From Psychrobacter sp. (GTDB taxonomy: Bacteria; Pseudomonadota; Gammaproteobacteria; Pseudomonadales; Moraxellaceae), in contig NZ_JAKDJE010000022.1 of the NCBI RefSeq assembly GCF_030454045.1, positions 1-40,346 on the forward strand: a stretch of DNA of 40,346 bases. Direction: 5' to 3'. Positions within the stretch are counted from its first letter, which is position 1. Each line of letters begins with the position of its first letter. Of the stretch, positions 1-7,198 are shown piece after piece. The translations under genes were made by a program, and so were the position numbers. Below the pieces are notes generated by a model. It made no database searches. It saw only the letters and a program-made list of their open reading frames with translations, and was not told where the DNA came from.

Positions 1-36
1 GAACAATTTTAGCGATCAGCAGTGCCTATTTGCGAA

Positions 37-52
37 TGTTCAACACGCCCTA
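37..52. repeat. 16-bp repeat, copy 1 (inverted relative to copy 2)
   Basis: The 16-mer TGTTCAACACGCCCTA is the exact reverse complement of the sequence at 38880-38895. It lies outside any gene, downstream of ppiD and beyond its terminator. It may be a dispersed short repeat or a remnant of an insertion sequence end. With only two copies in view I cannot name it. Confidence 0.55.
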
Positions 53-136
53 GTCGCAGCGCTTGTATTTGTTACTGCTCCTAATTTCCAGTCTCTTATA
101 ATATTCGCGGTTACTATATTTAAAGTATTACCCAAT

Positions 137-172
137 AAAAAAAGCCACTGCATCGCTACAGTGGCTTTTTTT
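137..172 (-). terminator. Intrinsic terminator of ppiD (bidirectional shape)
   Basis: A perfect inverted repeat pairs AAGCCACTG with CAGTGGCTT around an 8-nt loop and is flanked by A and T runs on both sides. It lies about 35 bp beyond the ppiD stop codon, so it can end ppiD transcription on the minus strand and could also stop transcription coming from the left. Confidence 0.85.
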
Positions 173-208
173 ACGTTTAACAACTAAGAATAACCATACA
201 GCGAACGC

Positions 209-2083
209 TTAGCGCCCTTGTGCATTTGCCATGTTGGCTTCGTTAATCTCAACTTGATAGACCATGCGTAGGTAATCTAAGTAGTCTTGTAGCTGATCTT
301 GTCCCAAATTATCACGAATGATGCTGGCGGTTTGCGCTCTTTGCATATCAGATAGTGGTGACTGTGGCTCAGTTTTGATGCGGTCACCCACCAATAGCGT
401 GGCACCTGCCTCAGTCTCACTAGCGAGGGCGACTACGCTGTCATTCTCCGCTTGCTGACTAAACGCCAATCCACGCTCTTTATCCGTGAGTAACGTCGTC
501 TGACGATTGATCTCACCCAAAGATTGCAGACTAACCGACTGCTTAGTAATATCGGCTGGCGTTTTAATACCAGCAGCGACGGCTTTTGCTTCTTTTAGTG
601 CCAATGCTGTGGCTTTTTGCTGACGTAGTATCTGAGTGATTTTTGGCGTTGCATTAGATAAGGTCAGTGTGGTCGTAGGACGATAATTATTTGGCTGTAC
701 CCATACTGTGCCATTACCGACCTCTATACCTGCGGTTACTGCTTGGTCTTGAATCGTAAATTCATCAAAGGCTTGTTTAATGACGGCTGGTTGCGATAGC
801 GCAGACTTGTTGTTTTCTTTACGATAATCTTTGATTCGTTTTAGCGGCACATTCTCTTGCTGCGCAATATCTTCAATACTAAAGCCGTCTGCTGCCAAAT
901 CATTAATCGAGGTTACTTTATCCGCGTAGATTTCTTGACGCTTGTACTCTTTTGCCTTAGCAGTCAGCTCTGCACGCATACTATCGAGACTTGGAATCTT
1001 TTTGCCATTATCTTCGGTCACGGTAAATATCTGATAGCCAAAGCTGGTCTTGATAGGGGCTGTCACATCTCCAACGCTTAAGCCCTCTAGCGCCTGTTTG
1101 ACAGCCTCAGCATCACCTCCAAATACAGAAGGGTTAAAGCGTCCGATATCGCCGCCAGCTTCTCCTGATGGATCATCTGATTCTGCTTTGGCCACAGCAG
1201 CAAAAGACTCTCCTTTAGCCAAGCGCGCTTTGACTTTATCTGCTCTTGCCTTAGCGTTGTCACCCGTCAATAGAATTTGGCTAACTTGACGCTCATCATC
1301 AGCAGCTAGACCTTGCTTATACGCTTCGTACTGCTGCTGCAACTCTTCTGTCGTCACCTCATCAACTTTGATGGTATTAGGGCTCAGCTGAATATAAGCC
1401 AAGTTGACCATTGCCGCACTTTTTAAGGTGTCCTTATTGGCATTATAATACGCTTGAATATCATTTTTGCTGAGTTTGACCTGATCAGCATAGTCTTGCC
1501 AGTCAAAGCGATGTATCCAAACGTTGCGTGACTCCAATTGCAAATCAATCAGCTGACTCACCGCCTTCATTGGATAAACGGCTGTGCCAACAATGCTCGC
1601 ATTCAATTGATCCAAACTTAATTGATTGCGAAACTCTGCAAACAATTGATTTTTGGTCATACCGCGCTGACGCAAAAAGTTTGCAAACTGATCGTTAGAA
1701 AAGTTTCCATCTGCATCTTTGAATATCTCCTCCTCACGCAGCAGACGATTGATGGTGTCATCAGACACTGTCATGCCAAGCTTACCTGCTTGCTGCTCTA
1801 GTAATGTACGATCAATCAAACCTTTTAGCACTTGCTCGTGCAGCACGTCTTCATTCAATAAACTAGCATCATCAACTTGCTCAAGTATCTCGCTACGACG
1901 GTTATTGACAGCAGTCTGATACTCGGACAGCCCAACGCTTGCATCACCCACCTGAGCGACTTGGTTAGGATCAACCCCACCACCAAAGTAGCTCTCGACA
2001 CCCAATAGAGCGAGTGGCGATAAGCATAAAATCAATAAAATGCGACCTGGCCAGCTTTTTAAGAAATCGCGCAATTTATCCAT
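209..2083 (-). CDS. ppiD: Periplasmic folding chaperone PpiD (SurA/parvulin family)
   Basis: The 624-residue product matches PpiD in length and plan. A short cytoplasmic N-terminus is followed by one membrane segment (about residues 13-30), a SurA_N-like chaperone region (about 35-190), one parvulin-type domain (about 264-358, containing the GGDIGRF and FGYQIF motifs) and a C-terminal chaperone-like part. PpiD is anchored in the inner membrane and acts on proteins leaving the Sec translocon. In E. coli the parvulin domain has little isomerase activity. The gene follows hupB on the same strand, as in E. coli, but a strong terminator at 2338-2369 separates them, so ppiD probably has its own promoter in the 250 bp before it. 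The first ATG, at 2083, gives the expected positively charged N-terminus. Confidence 0.93.
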   Translation of the reverse strand: MDKLRDFLKSWPGRILLILCLSPLALLGVESYFGGGVDPNQVAQVGDASVGLSEYQTAVNNRRSEILEQVDDASLLNEDVLHEQVLKGLIDRTLLEQQAGKLGMTVSDDTINRLLREEEIFKDADGNFSNDQFANFLRQRGMTKNQLFAEFRNQLSLDQLNASIVGTAVYPMKAVSQLIDLQLESRNVWIHRFDWQDYADQVKLSKNDIQAYYNANKDTLKSAAMVNLAYIQLSPNTIKVDEVTTEELQQQYEAYKQGLAADDERQVSQILLTGDNAKARADKVKARLAKGESFAAVAKAESDDPSGEAGGDIGRFNPSVFGGDAEAVKQALEGLSVGDVTAPIKTSFGYQIFTVTEDNGKKIPSLDSMRAELTAKAKEYKRQEIYADKVTSINDLAADGFSIEDIAQQENVPLKRIKDYRKENNKSALSQPAVIKQAFDEFTIQDQAVTAGIEVGNGTVWVQPNNYRPTTTLTLSNATPKITQILRQQKATALALKEAKAVAAGIKTPADITKQSVSLQSLGEINRQTTLLTDKERGLAFSQQAENDSVVALASETEAGATLLVGDRIKTEPQSPLSDMQRAQTASIIRDNLGQDQLQDYLDYLRMVYQVEINEANMANAQGR

Positions 2084-2421
2084 AGTTATCTCTGCTTTAT
2101 TAACCTATATTGATGAAAAACCATTGTAATACTGCTAGGAGCTATTAGATGCAGCCTGCCAATATCAATGCTATCTGAGCCGGCAATGGTAAAGAGGAAG
2201 AACGTGTGCACTTTATAGAATAAGATAAGATGTATTAAAAATCTTATTGAAACAACACATCTATCGCGCGCCCTATGATACGTGATTTTTCATATAGACT
2301 CAAAATATTCACACAGTATAAGACAAACGATAGCGACAAAAAAAGCACCTAACATTTAGGTGCTTTTTTGGTGCTCAGCTTCTGACTATCTTAGCCAAAG
2401 CAACCATCCATATAGAGCAGC
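2084..2421. other. Spacer between hupB and ppiD
   Basis: This 338-bp stretch has no credible gene. It holds the hupB terminator (2338-2369) at one end and presumably the ppiD promoter nearer 2100-2300. I could not pick a convincing -35/-10 pair by eye. Confidence 0.6.
2338..2369 (-). terminator. Intrinsic terminator of hupB
   Basis: AGCACCTAA pairs with TTAGGTGCT around a CAT loop, with an A run on the left and a T run on the right. On the minus strand the hairpin ends in a run of Ts. It lies about 50 bp beyond the hupB stop codon. Confidence 0.87.
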
Positions 2422-2694
2422 TTAGTTCAAACGCTCTTTTAGGTTTTTACCCGCTTTAAAGCTTGGTACTTTGCTTGCTGGAATGCTTAGCTCTTCACCA
2501 GTCTTAGGGTTACGGCCAGTACGTGCTTTGCGATCTTTTACGCTAAAAGTACCGAAACCAACCAAAGAGATGCTATCGCCAGCTTCTAAAGCTTCGCCAA
2601 CACTTTCCATAACCGCATTCAAAGCATCACCAGCTTGAGTCTTATTTAGGCCACTTTTGTCTGCGATGCTATCAATTAATTCTGACTTATTCAT
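2422..2694 (-). CDS. hupB: Nucleoid protein HU (beta-type)
   Basis: This is a 90-residue HU/IHF-family protein with the diagnostic GRNPKTGEEL signature in the DNA-binding arm and the FGTFSVKDRKAR core. HU binds DNA non-specifically as a dimer, bends and compacts it, and supports replication, repair and transcription. The reading frame stays open 25 codons further upstream, but the start at 2694 (MNKSELID) matches the family start and has a Shine-Dalgarno sequence (GAAGGAAA) at good spacing. Upstream is a long non-coding stretch that should carry the promoter; downstream is a strong terminator and then ppiD. A second family member, ihfB, lies at 22165-22470. HU alpha and beta types cannot be told apart here from the sequence alone; the ppiD neighbour favours hupB. 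Confidence 0.95.
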   Translation of the reverse strand: MNKSELIDSIADKSGLNKTQAGDALNAVMESVGEALEAGDSISLVGFGTFSVKDRKARTGRNPKTGEELSIPASKVPSFKAGKNLKERLN

Positions 2695-3198
2695 AAAATT
2701 TCCTTCAAGTTTAAGGGGGTAATACACGCTCACGCCAAGCATTGTAACGCTCTCATGGTACTTACGCAATAAAAACTGCTTGACTGGCGTATTGACAGGT
2801 TTCGTTTTGTTATCGTCTTTATATCAAGGCAGCATAAGGAGCGCAAGCGATTTTACATATTTTTGTGCCATCAACTACGTATTTGACACCCAATGTTACG
2901 CAAAACAGCTGCAACTTTGGTATAAGTAGTCTGTTATGTCTCCAATCGCCAATCGATATATCTATTGACTGCTTTGAAACAGTTGTCAGCTGGGGTCCAT
3001 ACACAGTCAGTCATCAATATCGTTGTCTTTATTTGCGTCCAGATTGTACGATAATAATTTTACCACTGACAGAAACTAGCGTTACTTTTTATTATAAAGG
3101 CGTTACTATAAGCAAAATACCACTGCAAGTTTTGGCCATAAATAAACTTAAGTTTATGATAAAGCTTTAATTTGCTAAATAAAAAATGGATTATTTAC
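2695..3198. other. Divergent intergenic region, hupB / UbiJ-like gene
   Basis: About 500 bp lie between two divergently transcribed genes. Short open frames run through it on both strands, but none has a ribosome site, composition or motif that suggests a gene. It should hold the hupB promoter and that of the plus-strand gene. No strong hairpin is evident. Confidence 0.5.
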
Positions 3199-3843
3199 AT
3201 GAAGCGTTCTACGTTGTCACATTCTCTTCTTAATATTATTCTGGTGTTCATCGAGTCGGCGCTGACACTATTGTTACGTTTGGATCCTGAACTACGTAAA
3301 GCCGCTTATCCACTTGCCAAACAAGGTACGGTCGTAGCATTGCGCTTATATTTGCCTCATGTCGAGGTTTTTGCCACCTTTAGTACCAAAGGCGTACTCT
3401 TGGATGCCCAGTTGCCTGTTGGTCGTAGCGAACCTGATGTCGTTATCAATGCTTATAGCATTCAAGTGATTAATGCCATCACCACTCACGATAGAGAGAC
3501 GACCGAAAAATTACAGATGCGCGGTGAATCCGTTCAAGTGCAGCTGGTCAAACAATTTATTATGCAGCTTGGTCTCGGCAGCTTGATTCAAGGTCTAATT
3601 AAAAAGATAAAAGGCGGCAACGCTAAAACCAAACCGACCGATGCTGAAATGGCAGAAAAAAAAGACCATTATAAAGAGCGTATCAAAGAGCAGCAGACTC
3701 AAATCAACACATTAACCATCAAGAACCGCGAGCTTGAAACCACAGTCAAAGAGCTACAGAGTAAGCAGAAGACCTTTATGATTATAACTGTGGTGGCGCT
3801 GGTCGTTATGATTGGCTCAGTCATTGCACTATTGATGAGCTGA
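3199..3843 (+). CDS. UbiJ/SCP2-like protein with coiled coil and C-terminal membrane anchor
   Basis: The 214-residue product begins with an SCP2-like region (about residues 10-135). Its pattern of an N-terminal hydrophobic helix, LLRLDPELRKAAYPLAKQG, a beta-rich part, and then a charged ESVQVQLVKQF helix resembles UbiJ, the lipid-binding accessory factor of ubiquinone biosynthesis. A Lys/Glu/Gln-rich helix likely to form a coiled coil follows (about 149-191), and then one hydrophobic segment at the very C-terminus (about 194-213), as in a tail-anchored protein. UbiJ itself normally lacks such an anchor. I chose ATG 3199 over the in-frame TTG at 3172 because the family start fits; the ribosome site is weak for both. 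The gene stands alone, with a strong terminator after it. Assignment to ubiquinone metabolism is inference, and UbiE/UbiB are not in the window. Confidence 0.6.
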   Translation: MKRSTLSHSLLNIILVFIESALTLLLRLDPELRKAAYPLAKQGTVVALRLYLPHVEVFATFSTKGVLLDAQLPVGRSEPDVVINAYSIQVINAITTHDRETTEKLQMRGESVQVQLVKQFIMQLGLGSLIQGLIKKIKGGNAKTKPTDAEMAEKKDHYKERIKEQQTQINTLTIKNRELETTVKELQSKQKTFMIITVVALVVMIGSVIALLMS

Positions 3844-3900
3844 TTTTAATTGCCCTTAGCTTTATTAATTGATTTTTACCAAACTATGTCTTCAGACATA

Positions 3901-3945
3901 AATGAGCGTCCAGTGCCTATTGCAGGTACTGGACGCTCATTTTTT
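3901..3945 (+). terminator. Intrinsic terminator of the UbiJ-like gene
   Basis: AATGAGCGTCCAGT pairs perfectly with ACTGGACGCTCATT (14 bp, 13-nt loop) and is followed by six Ts. It lies about 60 bp after the stop codon at 3843. Confidence 0.88.
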
Positions 3946-4123
3946 CCCTAGATTGTTCCATTCTGGCTTGTTCGATATTGCTGTAATTTACGTTTGACTC
4001 ATACATTAGCCAGTATCGAAGTGTTAAAAATGAAATCTTTCTCCCCGCTCATACATACATCCCGAACACCATTGTTTTTATCAATCATAGCGATAAGCTC
4101 GATTAACCGTTTAACCACACTTT

Positions 4124-4148
4124 AATCTTGACTAAATTACTCGGGATT
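4124..4148 (+). promoter_or_regulatory. Type-1 IscR binding site
   Basis: The 25 bases agree closely with the known type-1 site of [2Fe-2S]-IscR. The left half reads CTTGACT, followed by A, an AAT spacer and T, and the right half reads ACTCGGG. The site overlaps the -35 hexamer, so holo-IscR would block RNA polymerase and give feedback control of the operon by Fe-S status, as in E. coli. This is a pattern match by eye. Confidence 0.7.
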
Positions 4149-4157
4149 AAGTATAAT
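4128..4157 (+). promoter_or_regulatory. Sigma-70 promoter of the isc operon
   Basis: The -35 is TTGACT (4128-4133) and the -10 is a perfect TATAAT (4152-4157), with an 18-bp spacer. Transcription would start near 4164 and give an iscR leader of about 125 nt. Confidence 0.75.
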
Positions 4158-4196
4158 TAACCTAATCGTTGCACACATCGGGTTAACCATCTGTTG

Positions 4197-4256
4197 TTTA
4201 ATAACGATAAAACACACTTTGTCTGATCTGTGTCCTGTACCAAGATCGTTGTTAAA
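4197..4256 (+). other. Predicted stem-loop in the iscR leader
   Basis: TTTAATAACGAT (4197-4208) can pair with ATCGTTGTTAAA (4245-4256) over 12 bp, counting one G-U pair. Inside the loop, ACACA (4212-4216) can pair with TGTGT (4229-4233). The structure ends about 20 nt before the iscR Shine-Dalgarno sequence, so it could affect translation or RNA stability. Role unknown. Confidence 0.4.
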
Positions 4257-4287
4257 TAAAAATGACAAAAAAGTTTGGAGATAACAT

Positions 4288-4797
4288 ATGCGTTTAACTA
4301 CTCGAGGCAGATATGCCGTTACCGCTTTATTAGACTTGGCACTACAGACCAGCCAACAAGAAAGTGCCGTATCTTTATCTGATATCGCTAAACGACAATC
4401 TATTTCTATCTCCTATCTTGAACAATTATTCTCCAAACTCCGTAAACGTGGTCTGGTTACAAGTATTCGCGGCGCTGCAGGTGGGTATCATTTGGCAAAG
4501 CCATTGAATGAGATAGATGTGATGAGCATCATATCTGCTGTTGATGAGTCGGTTAATGCCATGCAGTGTGAAGGACGCGGTGACTGCCAAGGTGGTACAA
4601 TGTGTCTGACCCATGACTTATGGTGTGCACTGTCAAATCATATCGAACAGTACTTGAAAAATATAACATTAGCGCAATTATTAGATATGGAAAACGTGCA
4701 GTCTGTTTCAGAACGTCAGCACACCTCTATAAAAGACATTTCCATAAAAGATATCAATACTATTACTCTATCGAACAGCGAGGCAAACCCAGCATGA
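4288..4797 (+). CDS. iscR: Fe-S cluster-sensing transcriptional regulator IscR (Rrf2 family)
   Basis: The 169-residue protein has the Rrf2 winged-helix start MRLTTRGRYAVTALLDLA, the SISYLEQLF recognition helix and the RGAAGGYHLA wing. The cluster ligands are all present: Cys94, Cys100 and Cys106 in the CEGRGDCQGGTMC loop, plus His109. IscR carrying a [2Fe-2S] cluster represses its own operon; the apo form regulates other genes. A GGAG ribosome site precedes the ATG at good spacing, and a matching type-1 site lies over the promoter. Its last codons overlap iscS in an ATGA arrangement, which suggests translational coupling. The tail after about residue 140 is slightly longer than in E. coli (162 residues) and low in complexity. 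Confidence 0.95.
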   Translation: MRLTTRGRYAVTALLDLALQTSQQESAVSLSDIAKRQSISISYLEQLFSKLRKRGLVTSIRGAAGGYHLAKPLNEIDVMSIISAVDESVNAMQCEGRGDCQGGTMCLTHDLWCALSNHIEQYLKNITLAQLLDMENVQSVSERQHTSIKDISIKDINTITLSNSEANPA

Positions 4798-6020
4798 GCC
4801 AACATAACAACCTTATATACTTAGATTATGCCGCCACCACACCAGTTGCTAAACCAGTAGCGGCTAAGATGAGCGAGTATCTGACAGTAGATGGCATCTT
4901 TGGCAACCCAGCCTCACGCTCACACGGCTATGGCTGGCAAGCAGAAGAAGCAGTAGAGACGGCTCGCGGACAAGTCGCTGAAGTCATTAGCGCTGACCCA
5001 CGCGAAATCGTTTTTACTTCTGGGGCAACGGAATCTGACAACTTAGCCATCAAAGGCGCAGCACATTTCTATCAGTCTCGCGGCAAACACATCATCACCA
5101 GCAAAATTGAGCACAAAGCCGTACTAGATACGTGCCGTGAGCTTGAGCAAGAAGGTTTTGAAATTACGTACCTTGAGCCGCAACCAAGCACAGGTCTTAT
5201 CTTACCAGAGCAAGTGAAAGAAGCGCTACGTGATGATACAATTTTGGTATCGCTCATGATGGTAAACAATGAGCTTGGTACGATCACAGATGTGGCGGCC
5301 ATTGGTGAAATCACTCGTGAAGCGGGTGTTATTTTCCACGTGGATGGCGCACAATCTGTCGGTAAAGTAAAAATCAATCTTGAAGAGATGAAGATTGATT
5401 TGATGAGCTTTTCAGGCCATAAAGCCTATGGTCCTAAAGGTATCGGCGCCTTATTTGTTCGCCGTAAGCCACGTATTCGTTTAAAAGCAGAGCAACATGG
5501 CGGTGGTCATGAGCGCGGTATGCGTTCAGGTACATTGCCTACGCATCAGATCGTTGGTCTTGGCGCAGCATTTGCTCTAGCCAATGAGAGTTTTGAAGCA
5601 GATCATGCCCATGTTGCAAAACTGCGTCAAAAACTGTGGGATGGCCTACAAGATATCGAAGAGATCTATCTAAACGGTGATCTTGAGCACAGCGTACCTA
5701 ATATTATCAATATCAGCTTCAATTTCGTTGAAGGCGAATCTCTAATGATGTCGCTAAAAGACTTAGCAGTATCATCAGGTTCAGCCTGTACATCAGCGAC
5801 GCTTGAGCCATCGTATGTACTGCGTGCTATCGGTCGCCCAGACGAATTGGCGCACAGCTCAATCCGTTTTAGCTTCGGTCGTTATACCACTGAAGAAGAT
5901 ATCGATACTGTGATCAAGCAAATGCATGAAGCCGTTGACAAACTGCGTGTTCTATCTCCACTTTGGGACATGTACCAAGAAGGGGTTGATTTGAACTCTG
6001 TTGAGTGGGCTGAGCATTAA
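4794..6020 (+). CDS. iscS: Cysteine desulfurase IscS
   Basis: IscS takes sulfur from cysteine (giving alanine) as an enzyme persulfide and passes it to IscU and to tRNA-thiolation partners. The 408-residue product is close to E. coli IscS (404). Visible features are the NNELGT and HVDGAQS motifs, the PLP lysine in SFSGHKAYGPKG (Lys210), the catalytic loop SSGSACTSA (Cys332) and the conserved C-terminus SPLWDMYQEGVDL used in IscU docking. The frame is open further upstream inside iscR, but the ATG at 4794 fits the family start, follows a GAGG site and overlaps the iscR stop by four bases. It is second in the isc operon, and a 156-bp spacer with an inverted repeat separates it from iscU. Confidence 0.96.
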   Translation: MSQHNNLIYLDYAATTPVAKPVAAKMSEYLTVDGIFGNPASRSHGYGWQAEEAVETARGQVAEVISADPREIVFTSGATESDNLAIKGAAHFYQSRGKHIITSKIEHKAVLDTCRELEQEGFEITYLEPQPSTGLILPEQVKEALRDDTILVSLMMVNNELGTITDVAAIGEITREAGVIFHVDGAQSVGKVKINLEEMKIDLMSFSGHKAYGPKGIGALFVRRKPRIRLKAEQHGGGHERGMRSGTLPTHQIVGLGAAFALANESFEADHAHVAKLRQKLWDGLQDIEEIYLNGDLEHSVPNIINISFNFVEGESLMMSLKDLAVSSGSACTSATLEPSYVLRAIGRPDELAHSSIRFSFGRYTTEEDIDTVIKQMHEAVDKLRVLSPLWDMYQEGVDLNSVEWAEH

Positions 6021-6112
6021 TTTTTAGTATAGCTTTTTAGTATTAAGTAACCACATATATTTTATTAAACAATTGATCAGACAATTAAGTTAAGCGTTTG
6101 ACCCCAATTATC

Positions 6113-6155
6113 GATGAGTACTTAAACCGTTAAAGTTAATAAACGACTACTCATC
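6113..6155 (+). repeat. Inverted repeat in the iscS-iscU spacer
   Basis: GATGAGTA (6113-6120) is complementary to TACTCATC (6148-6155), with a 27-nt loop. It ends 9 nt before the AGGAG ribosome site of iscU and could act at the RNA level on iscU translation or on processing between iscS and iscU. No poly-T follows, so it is not a terminator. Confidence 0.4.
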
Positions 6156-6176
6156 ATCTAACTAGGAGAAAACCCC

Positions 6177-6584
6177 ATGGCCTATAGCGACCAAGTTATC
6201 GATCATTATGAAAACCCACGCAACGTTGGCAACCTTGATAAAAACGCCAAAAACGTTGGTACTGGCATGGTTGGCGCCCCAGCATGTGGCGATGTGATGC
6301 GTCTACAAATCCAAGTCGACGACAATGGCATTATCGAAGATGCACGCTTCAAAACTTATGGCTGCGGTTCAGCAATTGCCTCAAGCTCACTAGTGACTGA
6401 GTGGCTAAAAGGCAAAAGTCTGGATCAAGCTGGCGAAATTAAAAACAATGATATCGCTCAAGAACTGGCTTTACCACCTGTAAAAGTGCATTGCTCTGTA
6501 CTTGCAGAAGACGCCATCAAAGCTGCTATCAGCGACTATAAAGGCAAACACGGTTCAGCAGCGACAGAAGAAGCCGCTATCTAA
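6177..6584 (+). CDS. iscU: Fe-S cluster assembly scaffold IscU
   Basis: IscU is the scaffold on which the cluster is built from IscS sulfur and iron, then released with HscA/HscB help. The 135-residue product has all ligand positions: Cys37 and Asp39 (GAPACGDV), Cys63 (YGCGSAIAS), His105 and Cys106. It also has the LPPVKVHCS segment that carries the HscA recognition motif LPPVK (99-103). It is slightly longer than the E. coli protein (128) at the C-terminus. AGGAG lies at ideal spacing before the ATG. It is the third gene of the operon; a hairpin downstream (6654-6692) could reduce transcription into iscA and the chaperone genes. Confidence 0.96.
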   Translation: MAYSDQVIDHYENPRNVGNLDKNAKNVGTGMVGAPACGDVMRLQIQVDDNGIIEDARFKTYGCGSAIASSSLVTEWLKGKSLDQAGEIKNNDIAQELALPPVKVHCSVLAEDAIKAAISDYKGKHGSAATEEAAI

Positions 6585-6653
6585 ACCTGCTAGCGTATGC
6601 GCTATATTTTATTAGCAATGCCAAAATAGCTATATGTGATGGCTATTGACGCT

Positions 6654-6692
6654 AAAAAGGTGACAATGACACTTATGTAATTGTCACCTTTT
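6654..6692 (+). terminator. Hairpin between iscU and iscA, possible partial terminator
   Basis: AAAAGGTGACAAT pairs perfectly with ATTGTCACCTTTT (13 bp, 12-nt loop). Only four Ts follow before GG, so it may be a leaky terminator or a processing signal separating iscRSU from iscA-hscBA-fdx. A second small hairpin (GATATG at 6700-6705, CATATC at 6712-6717) follows at once. Confidence 0.55.
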
Positions 6693-6794
6693 GGTTTCTG
6701 ATATGTCTTGGCATATCATCTCGGTGAACGTATTATTCTGTTTGCCAGTTTGTTTTTTATTGATATTTATGATTAGTAGTCAATGGGAGTTGGC

Positions 6795-7115
6795 ATGATT
6801 GAAATGACAGAACGCGCCGCTCAGCATGTTCGAGACTTTTTGGACAATCGCGGCAAAGGTGAAGGCATTCGAGTAGGTATCCGTACAGCAGGCTGCTCAG
6901 GTCTTGCTTATGTTTTAGAGTTTGTAGATATCCCTGATGAGAATGACACTCGCTATGAAAGCCGAGGCGTTAGTATTTTTATTGATCCCAAAAGCTTGGT
7001 ATATTTAGATGGTTTATTGATGGATTATGAAAAAGAAGGCTTAAACGAAGGCTTTAAATTCACCAACCCCAATCAAAAGGGCGAATGTGGCTGCGGCGAA
7101 TCTTTCACTGTTTGA
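6795..7115 (+). CDS. iscA: A-type Fe-S carrier protein IscA
   Basis: The 106-residue protein has the three conserved cysteines of the A-type carriers: Cys34 in TAGCSG, and Cys98 and Cys100 in the C-terminal ECGCGESF motif. The KEGLNEGFKFTNPN stretch is characteristic of IscA. It carries clusters from IscU to target proteins, notably [4Fe-4S] enzymes. An ATG exists four codons upstream (6783), but the GGGAG site lies between the two and serves 6795, which also gives the expected length. About 210 bp and one or two hairpins separate it from iscU, so it may be expressed at a different level or from its own promoter. Confidence 0.95.
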   Translation: MIEMTERAAQHVRDFLDNRGKGEGIRVGIRTAGCSGLAYVLEFVDIPDENDTRYESRGVSIFIDPKSLVYLDGLLMDYEKEGLNEGFKFTNPNQKGECGCGESFTV

Positions 7116-7198
7116 TGCCTTTAGCTTCAAAATCAAATGACAAACAGATTTTTAGCCAAATTGAGAACAAAAAATACATAAAACGTAAGGCGTAAGAT

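Larger units (their letters stand above)
4103..4188. promoter_or_regulatory. Cluster of TTAACC hexamers around the isc promoter
   Basis: TTAACC occurs at 4103-4108, 4111-4116, 4157-4162 and 4183-4188, and its complement GGTTAA at 4181-4186. The set brackets the -35/-10 region and the probable transcription start. The copies could be sites for a second regulator or pairing elements in the leader RNA (4157-4162 with 4181-4186). No regulator is identified. Confidence 0.35.

Noticed and set aside
2695..2769. 25-codon N-terminal extension of HU
   Set aside because: It contains the Shine-Dalgarno sequence of the true start and has no homology to HU.
2865..3170. 101-codon plus-strand frame before the UbiJ-like gene
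   Set aside because: No ribosome site, no recognisable motif, and amino-acid composition unlike a protein; it overlaps an antisense frame of equal quality.
4620..4793. Open frame upstream of iscS inside iscR
   Set aside because: It is read in another frame of iscR; the IscS family start and ribosome site are at 4794.
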